From Rugamonas aquatica (lineage in GTDB: Bacteria; Pseudomonadota; Gammaproteobacteria; Burkholderiales; Burkholderiaceae_D), in the NCBI RefSeq assembly GCF_009380215.1, contig NZ_WHUG01000010.1, positions 1 through 64,000 on the forward strand: a stretch of 64,000 nt of DNA, given 5' to 3'. Positions 39,017 through 47,577 of this stretch are shown piece by piece (position 1 is the first letter of the stretch; the number at the start of each line of letters is the position of its first letter). The notes under the pieces were generated by a model. The model did no database searches. It was not told where the DNA came from and worked only from the letters and a program-made list of their open reading frames with translations. The translations under genes and the position numbers were made by a program.

Positions 39017-40897
39017 CTAGTGAGTGGAACTGGCGGTCATCGGGGCGTGGTCGCTTTCCACGTCGTGCAGCACATAATCGTCGTCGTAGTGCGGGTAGTC
39101 GGACGGATAGCGATAGACTACCACCATCGTCTTCGGACAGCGGCTGTGGCTGACTTCATGGTTCTCGCCCTGGTTGCCGCCCAGCGTGGCGATCTGGCGG
39201 CCGTTCGGACTGATGCCCGCCACAAAGGTGACGTGGTGGCCGCCGGTGGGGAATTTGATCAGCGCCACCGCGCCCAGCGCCGGCTTGTTGTCCTTGGTCG
39301 GCCGGCCCCATTTGGCGAACGACGCCGCCAGCGCGCTGCCGTTGCCCTTGTAGCCGGTGCGGCCCAGGCACCAGTTGACGAAGGCCGCGCAATACGGGGT
39401 TTCGTCGACCGAGGCCGAGCGTTTGTCCAGCGAGGGTGTCGCGGTGAAGTATTCGAGGATGCGGGCGTCGTTCTTCCCCTTGCCGGTGCGGCGCTTGACG
39501 CCTTTTTCGAATTCTTCCTGCGCGAACTTCATCCATGGCGCGCGGCTGGAGTGCATCAGGTCGGTCTGCGGACGCTCCTCCGCGTTGCGGAAGAACACCG
39601 TATGCAGACCGGTCGTCCCTCTCGACAAAGCCTGTCCCAGCGACGCCAGCGTGATGCCGCCGCTGCCGCCGTCGTGATCGTTGGCGGCCGGGGCAGCGGG
39701 CTGCTGCGGCTTGGCGGCGGGCTTGTCGTGCGCACCCTGCGCGGCGCCTTTGCCCGCGGCCGTGCCGTGGGCCGCAGGAGCGCCATGCGCGGCGGCCGGC
39801 GGCGCGGCATGACGTTTTTCCTGCTCGGCCAGCTGCGTCTTCACATCGGGCACGCGCAGGATCTGGTCGGGGCGGATGATGTACGGCGAGCTGATGCCGT
39901 TGGCTTCGGCAATCGCCTGGTAGCTGGTCTGGTGCGCGCTGGCGATCGAGGCCAGGCTGTCGCCCTTGAGGACTTTGTAGTCCTTGAACTTGGTGACGGC
40001 CGATGCCCCGGTCGCAGCCGGCTTGGCCGCAGGCGGCGCGGTGGCAGCCGGCGCAGCCGATGGCGCGGCGGCCGGCTTGGGCGACGCTTTCTTTTCATGC
40101 TCGCGCGTACTGGTCTGCGCGGTAAAGGTCGGCGCGATCAGGGTCGCGGTCTTGTCGGTGACGAGCTTGTCCAGCTTGACCGGGTCCACGTTGACCCAGG
40201 CGTTCTGATCCTTGTCGAACACCTTGAGCTGGATGTTGACGCTCTTGGGAGCAATGCGGATCACGAAACGGCCATGTCCATCGGTCACGACCTCGGCCTG
40301 CTTACCGTCCAGCAGCACCTGCACCTTGCTGTTCTTGATCGGCAGCTTGGCGCCATCGAGCAGGAATACTTCAACCATCGGCAGCACCGGGCCGCAGCCG
40401 CGCTCTTGCGCGCGGGCGATACCGCGCCGCATTGTCGGCCCTGAAAACACAGTCGCCAGCTGGTCCACGTAATCGGTCTCGGTGGCGTAGCCGGCTTTTT
40501 TCAACGCCTGCGCCTCCAGCATGAAGTTGCCTTTGACCTCGGGCTTGAACAGACCGCTCTTGGTGTAGATGGGATTTTCTCTTAAAAACTTGGTCCGGTC
40601 GCTCAGGCTCTCAAGCTTGGAAGCATACACGCGGAAAGGCGCATCCACCCACTCCGTCTTTTTATGGATCGTTTCCCGCACATGAAAGACCTTGGATTCG
40701 CCTTTCCAGCTGCTGTCCGCCTTGATGTTGAAGACATTGTTCGTGCCGGGCAAAACCTTCTCACCCCAACCAGTCTCCTGTGCCGCCTGAGCCAGAATCA
40801 GCTCCCACGAGCAACCCGTCTGATCGGCCACCACGCGTGCCGGACAATACAAGTCGGCGATGAAATTCAGTTTGTCTTCGTATGTGTATGCCATCAT
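39017..40897 (-). CDS. Predicted T6SS effector: glucosaminidase, TTR-like, LysM and CHAP-like peptidoglycan hydrolase
   Basis: A 626-residue modular protein without a signal peptide, as expected for a T6SS effector. The N-terminal domain (about 5-160) is a FlgJ-like glucosaminidase with catalytic Glu41 in QAAQETGWG. Residues about 175-265 look like a transthyretin-like beta domain (VEVFLLDGAKLPIKNSKVQV). An Ala/Pro/Lys-rich linker, a LysM domain (about 302-350; YKVLKGDSLASIA) and a second linker follow. The C-terminus (about 460-600) is a CHAP/NlpC-like peptidase or amidase with Cys503 in TPYCAAFVNWC and His554/555 in GGHHVTFVAG. It could cut both the glycan and peptide parts of the wall. The ATG at 40897 overlaps the upstream gene by ATGA. 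Confidence 0.8.
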   Translation of the reverse strand: MMAYTYEDKLNFIADLYCPARVVADQTGCSWELILAQAAQETGWGEKVLPGTNNVFNIKADSSWKGESKVFHVRETIHKKTEWVDAPFRVYASKLESLSDRTKFLRENPIYTKSGLFKPEVKGNFMLEAQALKKAGYATETDYVDQLATVFSGPTMRRGIARAQERGCGPVLPMVEVFLLDGAKLPIKNSKVQVLLDGKQAEVVTDGHGRFVIRIAPKSVNIQLKVFDKDQNAWVNVDPVKLDKLVTDKTATLIAPTFTAQTSTREHEKKASPKPAAAPSAAPAATAPPAAKPAATGASAVTKFKDYKVLKGDSLASIASAHQTSYQAIAEANGISSPYIIRPDQILRVPDVKTQLAEQEKRHAAPPAAAHGAPAAHGTAAGKGAAQGAHDKPAAKPQQPAAPAANDHDGGSGGITLASLGQALSRGTTGLHTVFFRNAEERPQTDLMHSSRAPWMKFAQEEFEKGVKRRTGKGKNDARILEYFTATPSLDKRSASVDETPYCAAFVNWCLGRTGYKGNGSALAASFAKWGRPTKDNKPALGAVALIKFPTGGHHVTFVAGISPNGRQIATLGGNQGENHEVSHSRCPKTMVVVYRYPSDYPHYDDDYVLHDVESDHAPMTASSTH

Positions 40898-42036
40898 TGG
40901 GCTCCGTTCTCGGAGGAGTAGAAAAACAACTTGCCAGCCTGGTTTTTTGCGATCGCCGACCATAGCCGTCCAGCAGTCGCGACCTGGACAACCTGATCAT
41001 CCATCCATTTCAATTCGATTTCCTTGCCGCTGAAAGGGTCAATTTCCAGCAGCGCCATTGTTGCCTTTCCGGCGTTGTCGTCACACGTTTCGCGCAACGC
41101 AATCAAGCTCCTCCCATACGCAGCAATCGCATGAGTGTCGCAATAGCGGCTTGGGTAGGTTCGCATTGGCAACGGCTTGCCGTCGGGCGACACGGTCAAC
41201 AGCGTTGTGCTTCGACCAGCATTGCCAAGCACATGGATGGTGCCGTCTGCGGCCACGCCGGCACTCACAGCCGGGCGCGCATCCAACTGCGGGTGCGCAC
41301 TCCACGCATAGCCGCCTGACAGCCGTATCCGCGACGCGGCGAAGTCGTCAATCACCTGGTTTTTCGCTATCTTGGCGGGTGCGAACATGCCAGCGGCATA
41401 CACGCTGTCGCCAACGATGCGGACGCCGCGGTGGGACGTGTAGGCGCCAGTCTTGCGTATCACTGGCTCACCCTGTACTTGCAGCGCCAGATTGAGAACA
41501 GTCGTGTAGACCGAATAGTACTCAAAATCCTGATCCTCGCTTTTCAGATAGCCAGCGACCTTGATACCGTCCGAAGCCAGGTCCATCGCATAGCCATATT
41601 GGCCGCGGGCCGGATTGACCAAGCGGCGTCTGGCAAGCTGGAGGCCCTGGGCGTCGAAGCTGTACACATAGGTCAGCGTCTGCGTGATCGGGGGTGAACT
41701 CTTCGTATCCACGTTGGCCAGCAGATAGACCCTGTCGTTCGTGGGCAGGCACTGAACGGGGAACAGTCCCGCATAACCATCCGGAACCGGGAAGGTCTTT
41801 TGCCAGCGGATCGCATTCCTCCCACGGTCTATCGCGATCAGCCGGCCGGTCGAAGCGCCCAGGTCGTCGCTGTCGACACCGGCGATACAGACCTGTTCGC
41901 CATCGGCAGAGAACTCCATGCTATAAACGCTGAAGCTCTTGTCGCGCAACGCCAGTGCGAGCTTCTGCGGCGCCGCCTGCGAGCAGGCGCACAGCGTCCA
42001 ACCTAGCGCTGCCCAGAAAAATTTCTTACGGCTCAT
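40894..42036 (-). CDS. Exported ~380-residue protein of the T6SS island, paralog B
   Basis: A 380-residue protein with an N-terminal export signal (MSRKKFFWAALGWTLCACSQA). The mature part has repeated short beta segments with WD or PQQ-like spacing (VCIAGVD, AIRWQKTFPVPDG, YVYSFDAQG), suggesting a beta-propeller. It is clearly homologous to the next upstream gene: both contain a PVQC motif, YLLANVDT and YVYSF in the same order. It overlaps both neighbours by ATGA, so vgrG-side genes and the effector are translationally linked. A role as periplasmic immunity or accessory protein is possible; the family was not recognised. Confidence 0.6.
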   Translation of the reverse strand: MSRKKFFWAALGWTLCACSQAAPQKLALALRDKSFSVYSMEFSADGEQVCIAGVDSDDLGASTGRLIAIDRGRNAIRWQKTFPVPDGYAGLFPVQCLPTNDRVYLLANVDTKSSPPITQTLTYVYSFDAQGLQLARRRLVNPARGQYGYAMDLASDGIKVAGYLKSEDQDFEYYSVYTTVLNLALQVQGEPVIRKTGAYTSHRGVRIVGDSVYAAGMFAPAKIAKNQVIDDFAASRIRLSGGYAWSAHPQLDARPAVSAGVAADGTIHVLGNAGRSTTLLTVSPDGKPLPMRTYPSRYCDTHAIAAYGRSLIALRETCDDNAGKATMALLEIDPFSGKEIELKWMDDQVVQVATAGRLWSAIAKNQAGKLFFYSSENGAQ

Positions 42037-43187
42037 TCAGCGGCCTTCACGGCGCCGGTGTACAAGACCGGCTTGCCGGACTTGTCCTTGCCCACCACCG
42101 CCCAGGAGTCCGGATCGGCGGTCAGGTACAGCGGTTCCTCGGCTAACCAGTCGAGCAACTTTTCAGTCTTGCTCTCCGGATTGATCGACACCATCACCGA
42201 GCGTCCGCCTATGCTGTTGCAGGGCTTGCGGATGGCAAGGTAGTCGTTGCCATATTCAACCAGCGCCCGTGTTTCGCAATATTTGCTGGCATAGCTGACT
42301 TCCGGCCCAAACTTGCCGTCCGGCGTCACCTGCAACAACGACGACGTCTCTTTTTGGTAAGCCAAGCGGAATACGCTGCCATTGGCGCCGACGCCGGTGT
42401 ATCCCGAAAGAGAGTTCGCGGTAGGAGGACGCTGGCTCCACAGATAGCTGCCGTTCAAACGCAATTTCGACACCGCGTAATCGCCATCGCCCTCCTTCTT
42501 GGAGAGTTTGTATGGATAGAAATTCCCGGCGATGTGCAAGCTGTCGCCGACTATCCGCCCGCTCGGGAACGGCGCAAACGCTCCGGTCTTTTTGATCGAA
42601 GGCTTATCGGCTTTCAATGCCGCATCCATCCCCTGCGTGAACACAGAGTAGTATTCGAAGTCGTCGTCCTCGTCCTTGATATAGCCGGCCACCTTGATGC
42701 CGCCTGGCGTAGCCGCCATGGCATAGGCAAAGTGGTCGCTCCCTGGAAGGTCCAGCACTTTGTAGCCGGTCTGCTTGCCTTGCAAGTTAAAGCTGTACAC
42801 ATAGGCCAAGGTGTGCCGCAGCGATTTGACGCTATCCGTATCGACATTGGCCAGCAGATAAACCGCGCCGCCATCCTTCACGCACTGCACCGGATAGATG
42901 TCGGAATGGCCGTCCGGCGCAGGCAGCCGTTTCTGCCAGCGCACCGTACTGCTTGTGCGGTCGATCAGCAGAAGCTGGGCGGTCGCACGGCCGTTCTCAT
43001 CCGTATTGGTGCCGGCCAGACACAGGTCTTTTCCATCGGCAGAAAATCCTATGTTGTGCGGCAAAAAGCGGGTGCCTGCCACAGGCAAAGGCAGTTGCAG
43101 GCGGACCGGCTGCGCCGCGTTCGCCACCGTCAAAAAGTTCAGTCCAGCCACCACTACGCACAAGCATTTTTTCATGTCATTTCTCAT
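42033..43187 (-). CDS. Exported ~380-residue protein of the T6SS island, paralog A
   Basis: A 384-residue protein with a Sec-type signal peptide (KKCLCVVVAGLNFLTVANA). It is the tandem paralog of 40894-42036 and shares LCLAGTNTDENG, VRWQKRLPAPDG, PVQC, YLLANVDTDS and YVYSFNLQG blocks. Start may be 43187 or the in-frame ATG at 43175; neither has a strong ribosome site. It follows vgrG by 15 bp. Tandem duplication next to an effector is a known route to expanded immunity, but a structural or carrier role cannot be excluded. Confidence 0.6.
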   Translation of the reverse strand: MRNDMKKCLCVVVAGLNFLTVANAAQPVRLQLPLPVAGTRFLPHNIGFSADGKDLCLAGTNTDENGRATAQLLLIDRTSSTVRWQKRLPAPDGHSDIYPVQCVKDGGAVYLLANVDTDSVKSLRHTLAYVYSFNLQGKQTGYKVLDLPGSDHFAYAMAATPGGIKVAGYIKDEDDDFEYYSVFTQGMDAALKADKPSIKKTGAFAPFPSGRIVGDSLHIAGNFYPYKLSKKEGDGDYAVSKLRLNGSYLWSQRPPTANSLSGYTGVGANGSVFRLAYQKETSSLLQVTPDGKFGPEVSYASKYCETRALVEYGNDYLAIRKPCNSIGGRSVMVSINPESKTEKLLDWLAEEPLYLTADPDSWAVVGKDKSGKPVLYTGAVKAAE

Positions 43188-43202
43188 TTCGGTAAGAGCA
43201 TC

Positions 43203-45971
43203 TCAAGCAGTCAGCGTATCGTCCTGACCTTCGATGGAAGCCTCGTCGACCGCACCTTCGGCATAGTGATCGAACACCACCTCGGGCGCATCCAGCGGCA
43301 CGCTGATGGATGGATGACGGTCGAAGATCATCTGTTCCCACTTGCCGCCGTTGACGTCGATCTCGATGCGCGCCGGCTCGCCGGTGTCGGTGAACAGCGG
43401 CGTCGACTTGCCCTTGCCGTCGAGCGTGCCGCGTCCCAGCACCTGGTTGGTGCGCGACAGGAAGGTGTACTTCAGCGCCTTGACGCCGCTCGGCAAATTC
43501 CACAGCGCCTGATCGACAAACACCTGCTGGCTGAATTTCTTCGGTTCCGCTTTTTCAAACTCGGCCTGCTTGACCGCATTCATATTCTTCGGCCCCTCCA
43601 TCGTGTGTTGGCCTGCCTGCGACAGCCACTGGCCGCCCGTGCCCTGCTCGATGCCCTGGGCGTTGATACGGATGAAGCTGCCGCCGGCGTTGAGCACGAT
43701 TTCCTTGGCCGCCGTGATCTCGATATTCATCTTCGTGCTGATCAGCTTGAGCACCTGCTCGGCGATGATTTCCACATTGTCGCTCTGGGCCTGGATCTCG
43801 ACCTTGCCCTTGGCGGCGAACAGCTTCATGCCGGCCTTGGAGACGAACAGGCTGATCTTCTCGCTCACGCTGGCGAACAGGCTCTTGCCCGCCGCGATGG
43901 ACACGTGGCCGCCGCTGCTGATGGCGGCGTGCTGGCCGCTCTGGATATGCGTGCTTTCCGGCGTGCTGCTGGCGATGCCTGCCGGGCTGGACAATACCAG
44001 ATGCGGCGCCGCGAACTCGCCCTGCGCCTTGCCGTCGCCGCGCACCGCCGCGTTCTGCGCGCGCACCGCGTCGCCGGCCTCGGTCTGGTCGACGCCGGTC
44101 TTCTGCGCCTCCTGATGCTGGGCCGCGTCCGCCATTTGCTGGTGCAGCGCCGCGCCCGAGCTCAGGCGCGCCACGGTCTCGCCCATGTCCTTGATGTGCG
44201 AGGCCGCCTGCGGCCGCGCCTCGGTGGTCAGCAGCATGCCCTTGCCGGCGCGCAGCGCGCCCCAGGCCTCGGTGGCCAGCTCGAAGCCTTCGCCACGCTC
44301 ATCCTTGCGTCCGCTGTTGTCCTCGATGCGCGTGATATGGCCCAGCGACAGCTGGCTGTGCGCGTGGTCGCTCTTGAGCTGCGCCTGGATGGCGGCGTTG
44401 GTGTCGTCGAGGATCAGATGGTTGCTGCGTCCCGACGCGACATTGCCGCCGTTCGGCGTCAGCTCGCGGCTGCGCAGGCCGGTCAGCGCCTGCTGGCTGG
44501 GCAAGGCCCAGGGCGGCTGGTGCAGCTCGTTGAACACGGTGCCGGTGACGATGGGCCGGTCCGGCGATCCATCCAGCCATTGCACGATGACCTCGGTGCC
44601 GACGCGCGGCACCGCCGATGCGCCCAGCTCGCCGCCGCCCCAGGCGCTGGCCACGCGCACCCAGGCCGAACTCTGCTCGTCGTTGCGGCCGACGCGGTCC
44701 CAGTGGAACTGCACGCGCACGCGGCCGTACTGCTCGGTGTGGATGCTGTCCGGCCCGTTCGGGCCGACCACGGTGGCCGTCTGCGGCGCGGTGATGCGGG
44801 TGTCGACGCTGTTGTAGCCCCGTCCCGGCCGCCACGGCACGGCCTTGCGGATGCAGCTCACGCGGTTGCTGTACTGCGCGCCCTGGTCGTCGCCGGCCTG
44901 GCGCTGCAGATAATTGTTGGTCGCCAGGTGGCTGACGCCGACGACCAGGAACGTGTTTTTATCGGCATCGCCGGCATCGTCGAAGTGGCCGCTGAGCTCG
45001 AACGCGCGGCCCGGCTGCAGCAGCCTGCAATTGCCGAGGCCGTCGAAATGCTTGCCGGCCGCTTCCAGCTCCTCGATGCGCAGGCGCGCCAGCCGGGCCG
45101 CGCCGTCGCCATCGCTGAAGCCGTAGGCGCCCGCATATTCATAGCTTTCGACGTTCAGCACCGCGCCCTGCTGGTTGAGGGTGGGCAGGTTGAACTGGGC
45201 CGGAACCGGCTGCTTGAAATTGAAGGCGCTCAGCGCGACGCTGGCCGCGACGATCTGGCGCGCCGGCGACCATTCGCCCATGCCCTCTTCTTCGATCGCG
45301 CCGCCGTGGCGCTGGAACGGCACCGGCCGGCCGCCGTCGATGGCTTGCGAGGCCGTGCTGTCGTCGCTCAGCACCAGCGTGTGGCCGCTGGCCGTGTGCT
45401 CGTACCAGTAGCTCCAGCCCGCTTCTTCCCAGCGCCGATGCAGATAGTTGTGGTCGCTTTCGCCGAACTGGCAGGCGTCGGTCATCGGCGTTTCCTCGCC
45501 GGCGATGCGGCAATCCCACACCGGCAGCGGCGAGTAATCGGCAAAGATGCTGGCGCTCTGTTCGCGCAGCGTCTTGTTGTGGAACAGGTAGTTATCCTTG
45601 CGCAGCTTCAGGTAGGCCAGCCAGGGCGCCAGCGCCGCCTCGTAGTACGCCACGCCGCCATCGGTTTTGAGCAGGCGGAAACGGAACACATAGCCGGTGA
45701 AGTAGCGCAGGCTGCCGTCGCCGCGCACCAATTCCACGCACATCAGCTTGCCTTGCAGGTCTTTCAGCGACAGCGAGGCATTGTCGGACAGCAGCTCGAC
45801 CCGGTAATCGAAGTCGCGCGACAGCGCTTCGTCCGCCTCCAGCTTGTTGGGCAGCAGCTGGGCGTCTGGACCGTCGCCCTGGGGGAACGACAGGCGTAAA
45901 ATCCGCTTGTTCTGCCGTTGCGCGATCAAATCCTGCAAAAATTCACCTGCACCCAACATTGCCACCGCCAT
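43203..45971 (-). CDS. vgrG: VgrG spike protein with DUF2345 and C-terminal extension
   Basis: A T6SS spike protein of about 922 residues. The start at 45971 (MAVAMLGAGEFLQD) is chosen because the upstream in-frame codons look unlike the family; 45959 is an alternative. Order: gp27-like base (GYVFRFRLL, FGESDHNYLHRRWEEAGWSY), gp5-like OB fold (YGRVRVQFHWDR, SSAWVRVA, PRVGTEVIVQWLDGSPDRP), DUF2345 region (NHLILDDTNA) with a glycine and hydrophobic repeat (IEIQAQ/NVEIIAE type) needle, then a C-terminal extension of about 130 residues (KYTFLSRTNQVLGRGTLDGKG) resembling a TTR-like beta domain. Such extensions often dock effectors. No T6SS core genes are nearby, so it is an orphan vgrG island. Confidence 0.9.
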   Translation of the reverse strand: MAVAMLGAGEFLQDLIAQRQNKRILRLSFPQGDGPDAQLLPNKLEADEALSRDFDYRVELLSDNASLSLKDLQGKLMCVELVRGDGSLRYFTGYVFRFRLLKTDGGVAYYEAALAPWLAYLKLRKDNYLFHNKTLREQSASIFADYSPLPVWDCRIAGEETPMTDACQFGESDHNYLHRRWEEAGWSYWYEHTASGHTLVLSDDSTASQAIDGGRPVPFQRHGGAIEEEGMGEWSPARQIVAASVALSAFNFKQPVPAQFNLPTLNQQGAVLNVESYEYAGAYGFSDGDGAARLARLRIEELEAAGKHFDGLGNCRLLQPGRAFELSGHFDDAGDADKNTFLVVGVSHLATNNYLQRQAGDDQGAQYSNRVSCIRKAVPWRPGRGYNSVDTRITAPQTATVVGPNGPDSIHTEQYGRVRVQFHWDRVGRNDEQSSAWVRVASAWGGGELGASAVPRVGTEVIVQWLDGSPDRPIVTGTVFNELHQPPWALPSQQALTGLRSRELTPNGGNVASGRSNHLILDDTNAAIQAQLKSDHAHSQLSLGHITRIEDNSGRKDERGEGFELATEAWGALRAGKGMLLTTEARPQAASHIKDMGETVARLSSGAALHQQMADAAQHQEAQKTGVDQTEAGDAVRAQNAAVRGDGKAQGEFAAPHLVLSSPAGIASSTPESTHIQSGQHAAISSGGHVSIAAGKSLFASVSEKISLFVSKAGMKLFAAKGKVEIQAQSDNVEIIAEQVLKLISTKMNIEITAAKEIVLNAGGSFIRINAQGIEQGTGGQWLSQAGQHTMEGPKNMNAVKQAEFEKAEPKKFSQQVFVDQALWNLPSGVKALKYTFLSRTNQVLGRGTLDGKGKSTPLFTDTGEPARIEIDVNGGKWEQMIFDRHPSISVPLDAPEVVFDHYAEGAVDEASIEGQDDTLTA

Positions 45972-46093
45972 GTAAAAATTTATTGGCGAGAATGTTATCA
46001 TGCAGATAAAGTTGACGACGTTCAATTGAATTTGCCGGCGGCGCCAATCCGCGTTGTTGCAATTCCTGAAGAAAAGCGGCTAAGCAGGTGGAT

Positions 46094-46311
46094 TTAAAGC
46101 GCTTTTCACAGATATCCACACCAACTGTGGATAAGGTTGTGAATAACCGCCACTTGACAGCCGAGAACGCCTTTAACGGCGCGGGTTTCAACAAAATGCC
46201 TAATCCACAGGCAAAATTTTTACCTAATAAAATCAAATACTTACAGCAGCTAAAATTCAAGCCTCAAGCGCTTTTGAGGCCGCTTGAAAAATATTTTTCT
46301 GTGCATAAGTA
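46094..46311 (+). repeat. Non-coding module, copy 1, upstream of the response regulator
   Basis: A 218-bp AT-richer region similar to 47334-47550. Shared blocks occur in the same order and spacing: TTAAAGC, CTTTTC, ATATCCACA, CTGTGGATA, CTTGACA, TTTCAACAAA, CAGGCAAAAT, and 205-206 bp from the start TGTGCATAAGTA. It contains DnaA-box-like TGTGGATAA (46126-46134), TGTGAATAA (46138-46146) and TGTGCATAA (46300-46308). A hairpin lies at about 46256-46288. It fills most of the gap between vgrG and the regulator. Confidence 0.85.
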
Positions 46312-46340
46312 GGTGTGGAGACACGCCGGCGGGGAATCCT

Positions 46341-46369
46341 TTGACAAAAGTACTGGCAAGGAATAGTGT
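46341..46369 (+). promoter_or_regulatory. Possible promoter of the response regulator gene
   Basis: TTGACA (46341-46346) is followed after 17 bp by a weak -10 sequence TAGTGT (46364-46369), about 50 bp before the start codon. The consensus -35 is the main support. Confidence 0.4.
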
Positions 46370-46419
46370 CACTGTGAAGGTCCGCAATTCCCTTCTCCGA
46401 CTCACCGTGGGATTGATGC

Positions 46420-47322
46420 ATGAACCAGAACGACGACGACACCGATTGGATGATAGAAGACGAAGCACCGCCGGCCAGCCAGCCACAGGCAGGCAAACCG
46501 GGCGCTGCACAGGCGCCGCCGCCGTGGCGCGTGCTGATCGTGGACGACGACGTCGACGTTCACGTCGTCACCAAATTTTCGCTGAGCAACGCGTGCTTCC
46601 AGGGCCGCCGGCTCAGCTTCCTGCACGCCTACAGTGGCGAGGAAGCGCTGCACACGCTGCGCACCACGCCCGATATCGCGCTGGTGCTGCTGGACGTCAT
46701 CATGGAAACCAGCGACGCCGGCCTGAACGTGGCCCGCCAGATCCGCGACACGCTGCACAACCAGCTGGTGCGCATCGTGCTGCGCACCGGCCAGCCGGGC
46801 CAGGCGCTGGAACACAGCATCATCCTCGATTACGACATCAACGATTTCTGGTGCAAGACCGACCTGACCACGCGCAAGCTGTTCACCACGGTGATCTCGT
46901 CGCTGCGCGCCTATTCCGGGCTGGAGCAGGCGCACCGCCACGCGCAGGCGCTGCAGCTGGAGCTGGACCAGGCCAGGCAGCTGCTGGCCGCCGTCGACCA
47001 GCATGCGGTGATGATGACGCTGGACCAGCGCGGCCGCATCGCCAGCGTCAACGATAAATTCTGCGCCGTCTTCCAGTACAGCCGGGAGGAACTGCAAGGG
47101 GCCGATCCGCGCCTGCTGCACGCCCCGCCCTATCCGCAGGACCAGCTGAGCGACGCGCTGCAAGCCTTGAAGGAAGGCGAAGCCTGGACCGACGTGGTCA
47201 GCGCCTGGCGCCGCGACGGCCAGGAAGTGCGGCTGCGCGCCACGGTGACGGCCAGCGCGGACACCCCGCCGCGCTACATCGTCGTCGCCAGCGTCCTGCA
47301 GGCATTGAAAGTTCCGCTCTAA
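46420..47322 (+). CDS. Response regulator with receiver and PAS-like domain
   Basis: A 300-residue cytoplasmic protein. After a disordered acidic/Pro-rich N-terminus (1-34) comes a receiver with acidic residues in VLIVDDDVDVH, acceptor Asp in LVLLDVIMET and the lysine in DFWCKTDLTTRKLF; the segment LRTGQPGQALE is typical of receivers found in DUF3369-type proteins. A coiled coil and a PAS-like domain (VMMTLDQRGRIASVNDKFCAVFQYS) follow. There is no DNA-binding, GGDEF or HD output domain, so it probably relays signals by protein contact. The gene is bracketed by two copies of a non-coding module. The kinase partner is unknown; several orphan hybrid kinases lie in the window. Confidence 0.82.
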   Translation: MNQNDDDTDWMIEDEAPPASQPQAGKPGAAQAPPPWRVLIVDDDVDVHVVTKFSLSNACFQGRRLSFLHAYSGEEALHTLRTTPDIALVLLDVIMETSDAGLNVARQIRDTLHNQLVRIVLRTGQPGQALEHSIILDYDINDFWCKTDLTTRKLFTTVISSLRAYSGLEQAHRHAQALQLELDQARQLLAAVDQHAVMMTLDQRGRIASVNDKFCAVFQYSREELQGADPRLLHAPPYPQDQLSDALQALKEGEAWTDVVSAWRRDGQEVRLRATVTASADTPPRYIVVASVLQALKVPL

Positions 47323-47333
47323 GTCGCGGATTG

Positions 47334-47550
47334 TTAAAGCACTTTTCCGGATATCCACAGAGGCTGTGGATATCTATGTGGATATCACCCTCTTGACACC
47401 GCAGGGAGGCTTTACCTATGCGGTTTTCAACAAACTGCCCATCCAACAGGCAAAATAAACCCATTGAAAAATCAATGACTTAGCGCGTCAAGCATTGAGA
47501 CAAGAAAATTTTTAAAGAAAATTCTTGTCAACATGATTTGTGCATAAGTA
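47334..47550 (+). repeat. Non-coding module, copy 2, downstream of the response regulator
   Basis: The second copy begins 12 bp after the regulator stop codon. It contains a perfect 11-bp inverted repeat, GATATCCACAG (47350-47360) and CTGTGGATATC (47364-47374), another TGTGGATATC at 47377-47386, CTTGACA, TTTTCAACAAACTGCC, CAGGCAAAAT, an imperfect CAAGAA/TTCTTG hairpin near 47501-47527, and TGTGCATAAGTA at 47539-47550. Blocks align to copy 1 with nearly no length difference. It lies convergent to the small gene at 47578. Confidence 0.85.
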
Positions 47551-47577
47551 AACACCGGGGCGGTATAAGCTGGCGCG

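Noticed and set aside
46094-46311. Chromosomal or plasmid replication origin, because of TTATNCACA-type boxes
   Set aside because: No dnaA, dnaN, parAB, gidA or rep gene is nearby, and the boxes occur within a module repeated 1.24 kb away, flanking a regulator. Kept only as DnaA-box-like sequence.
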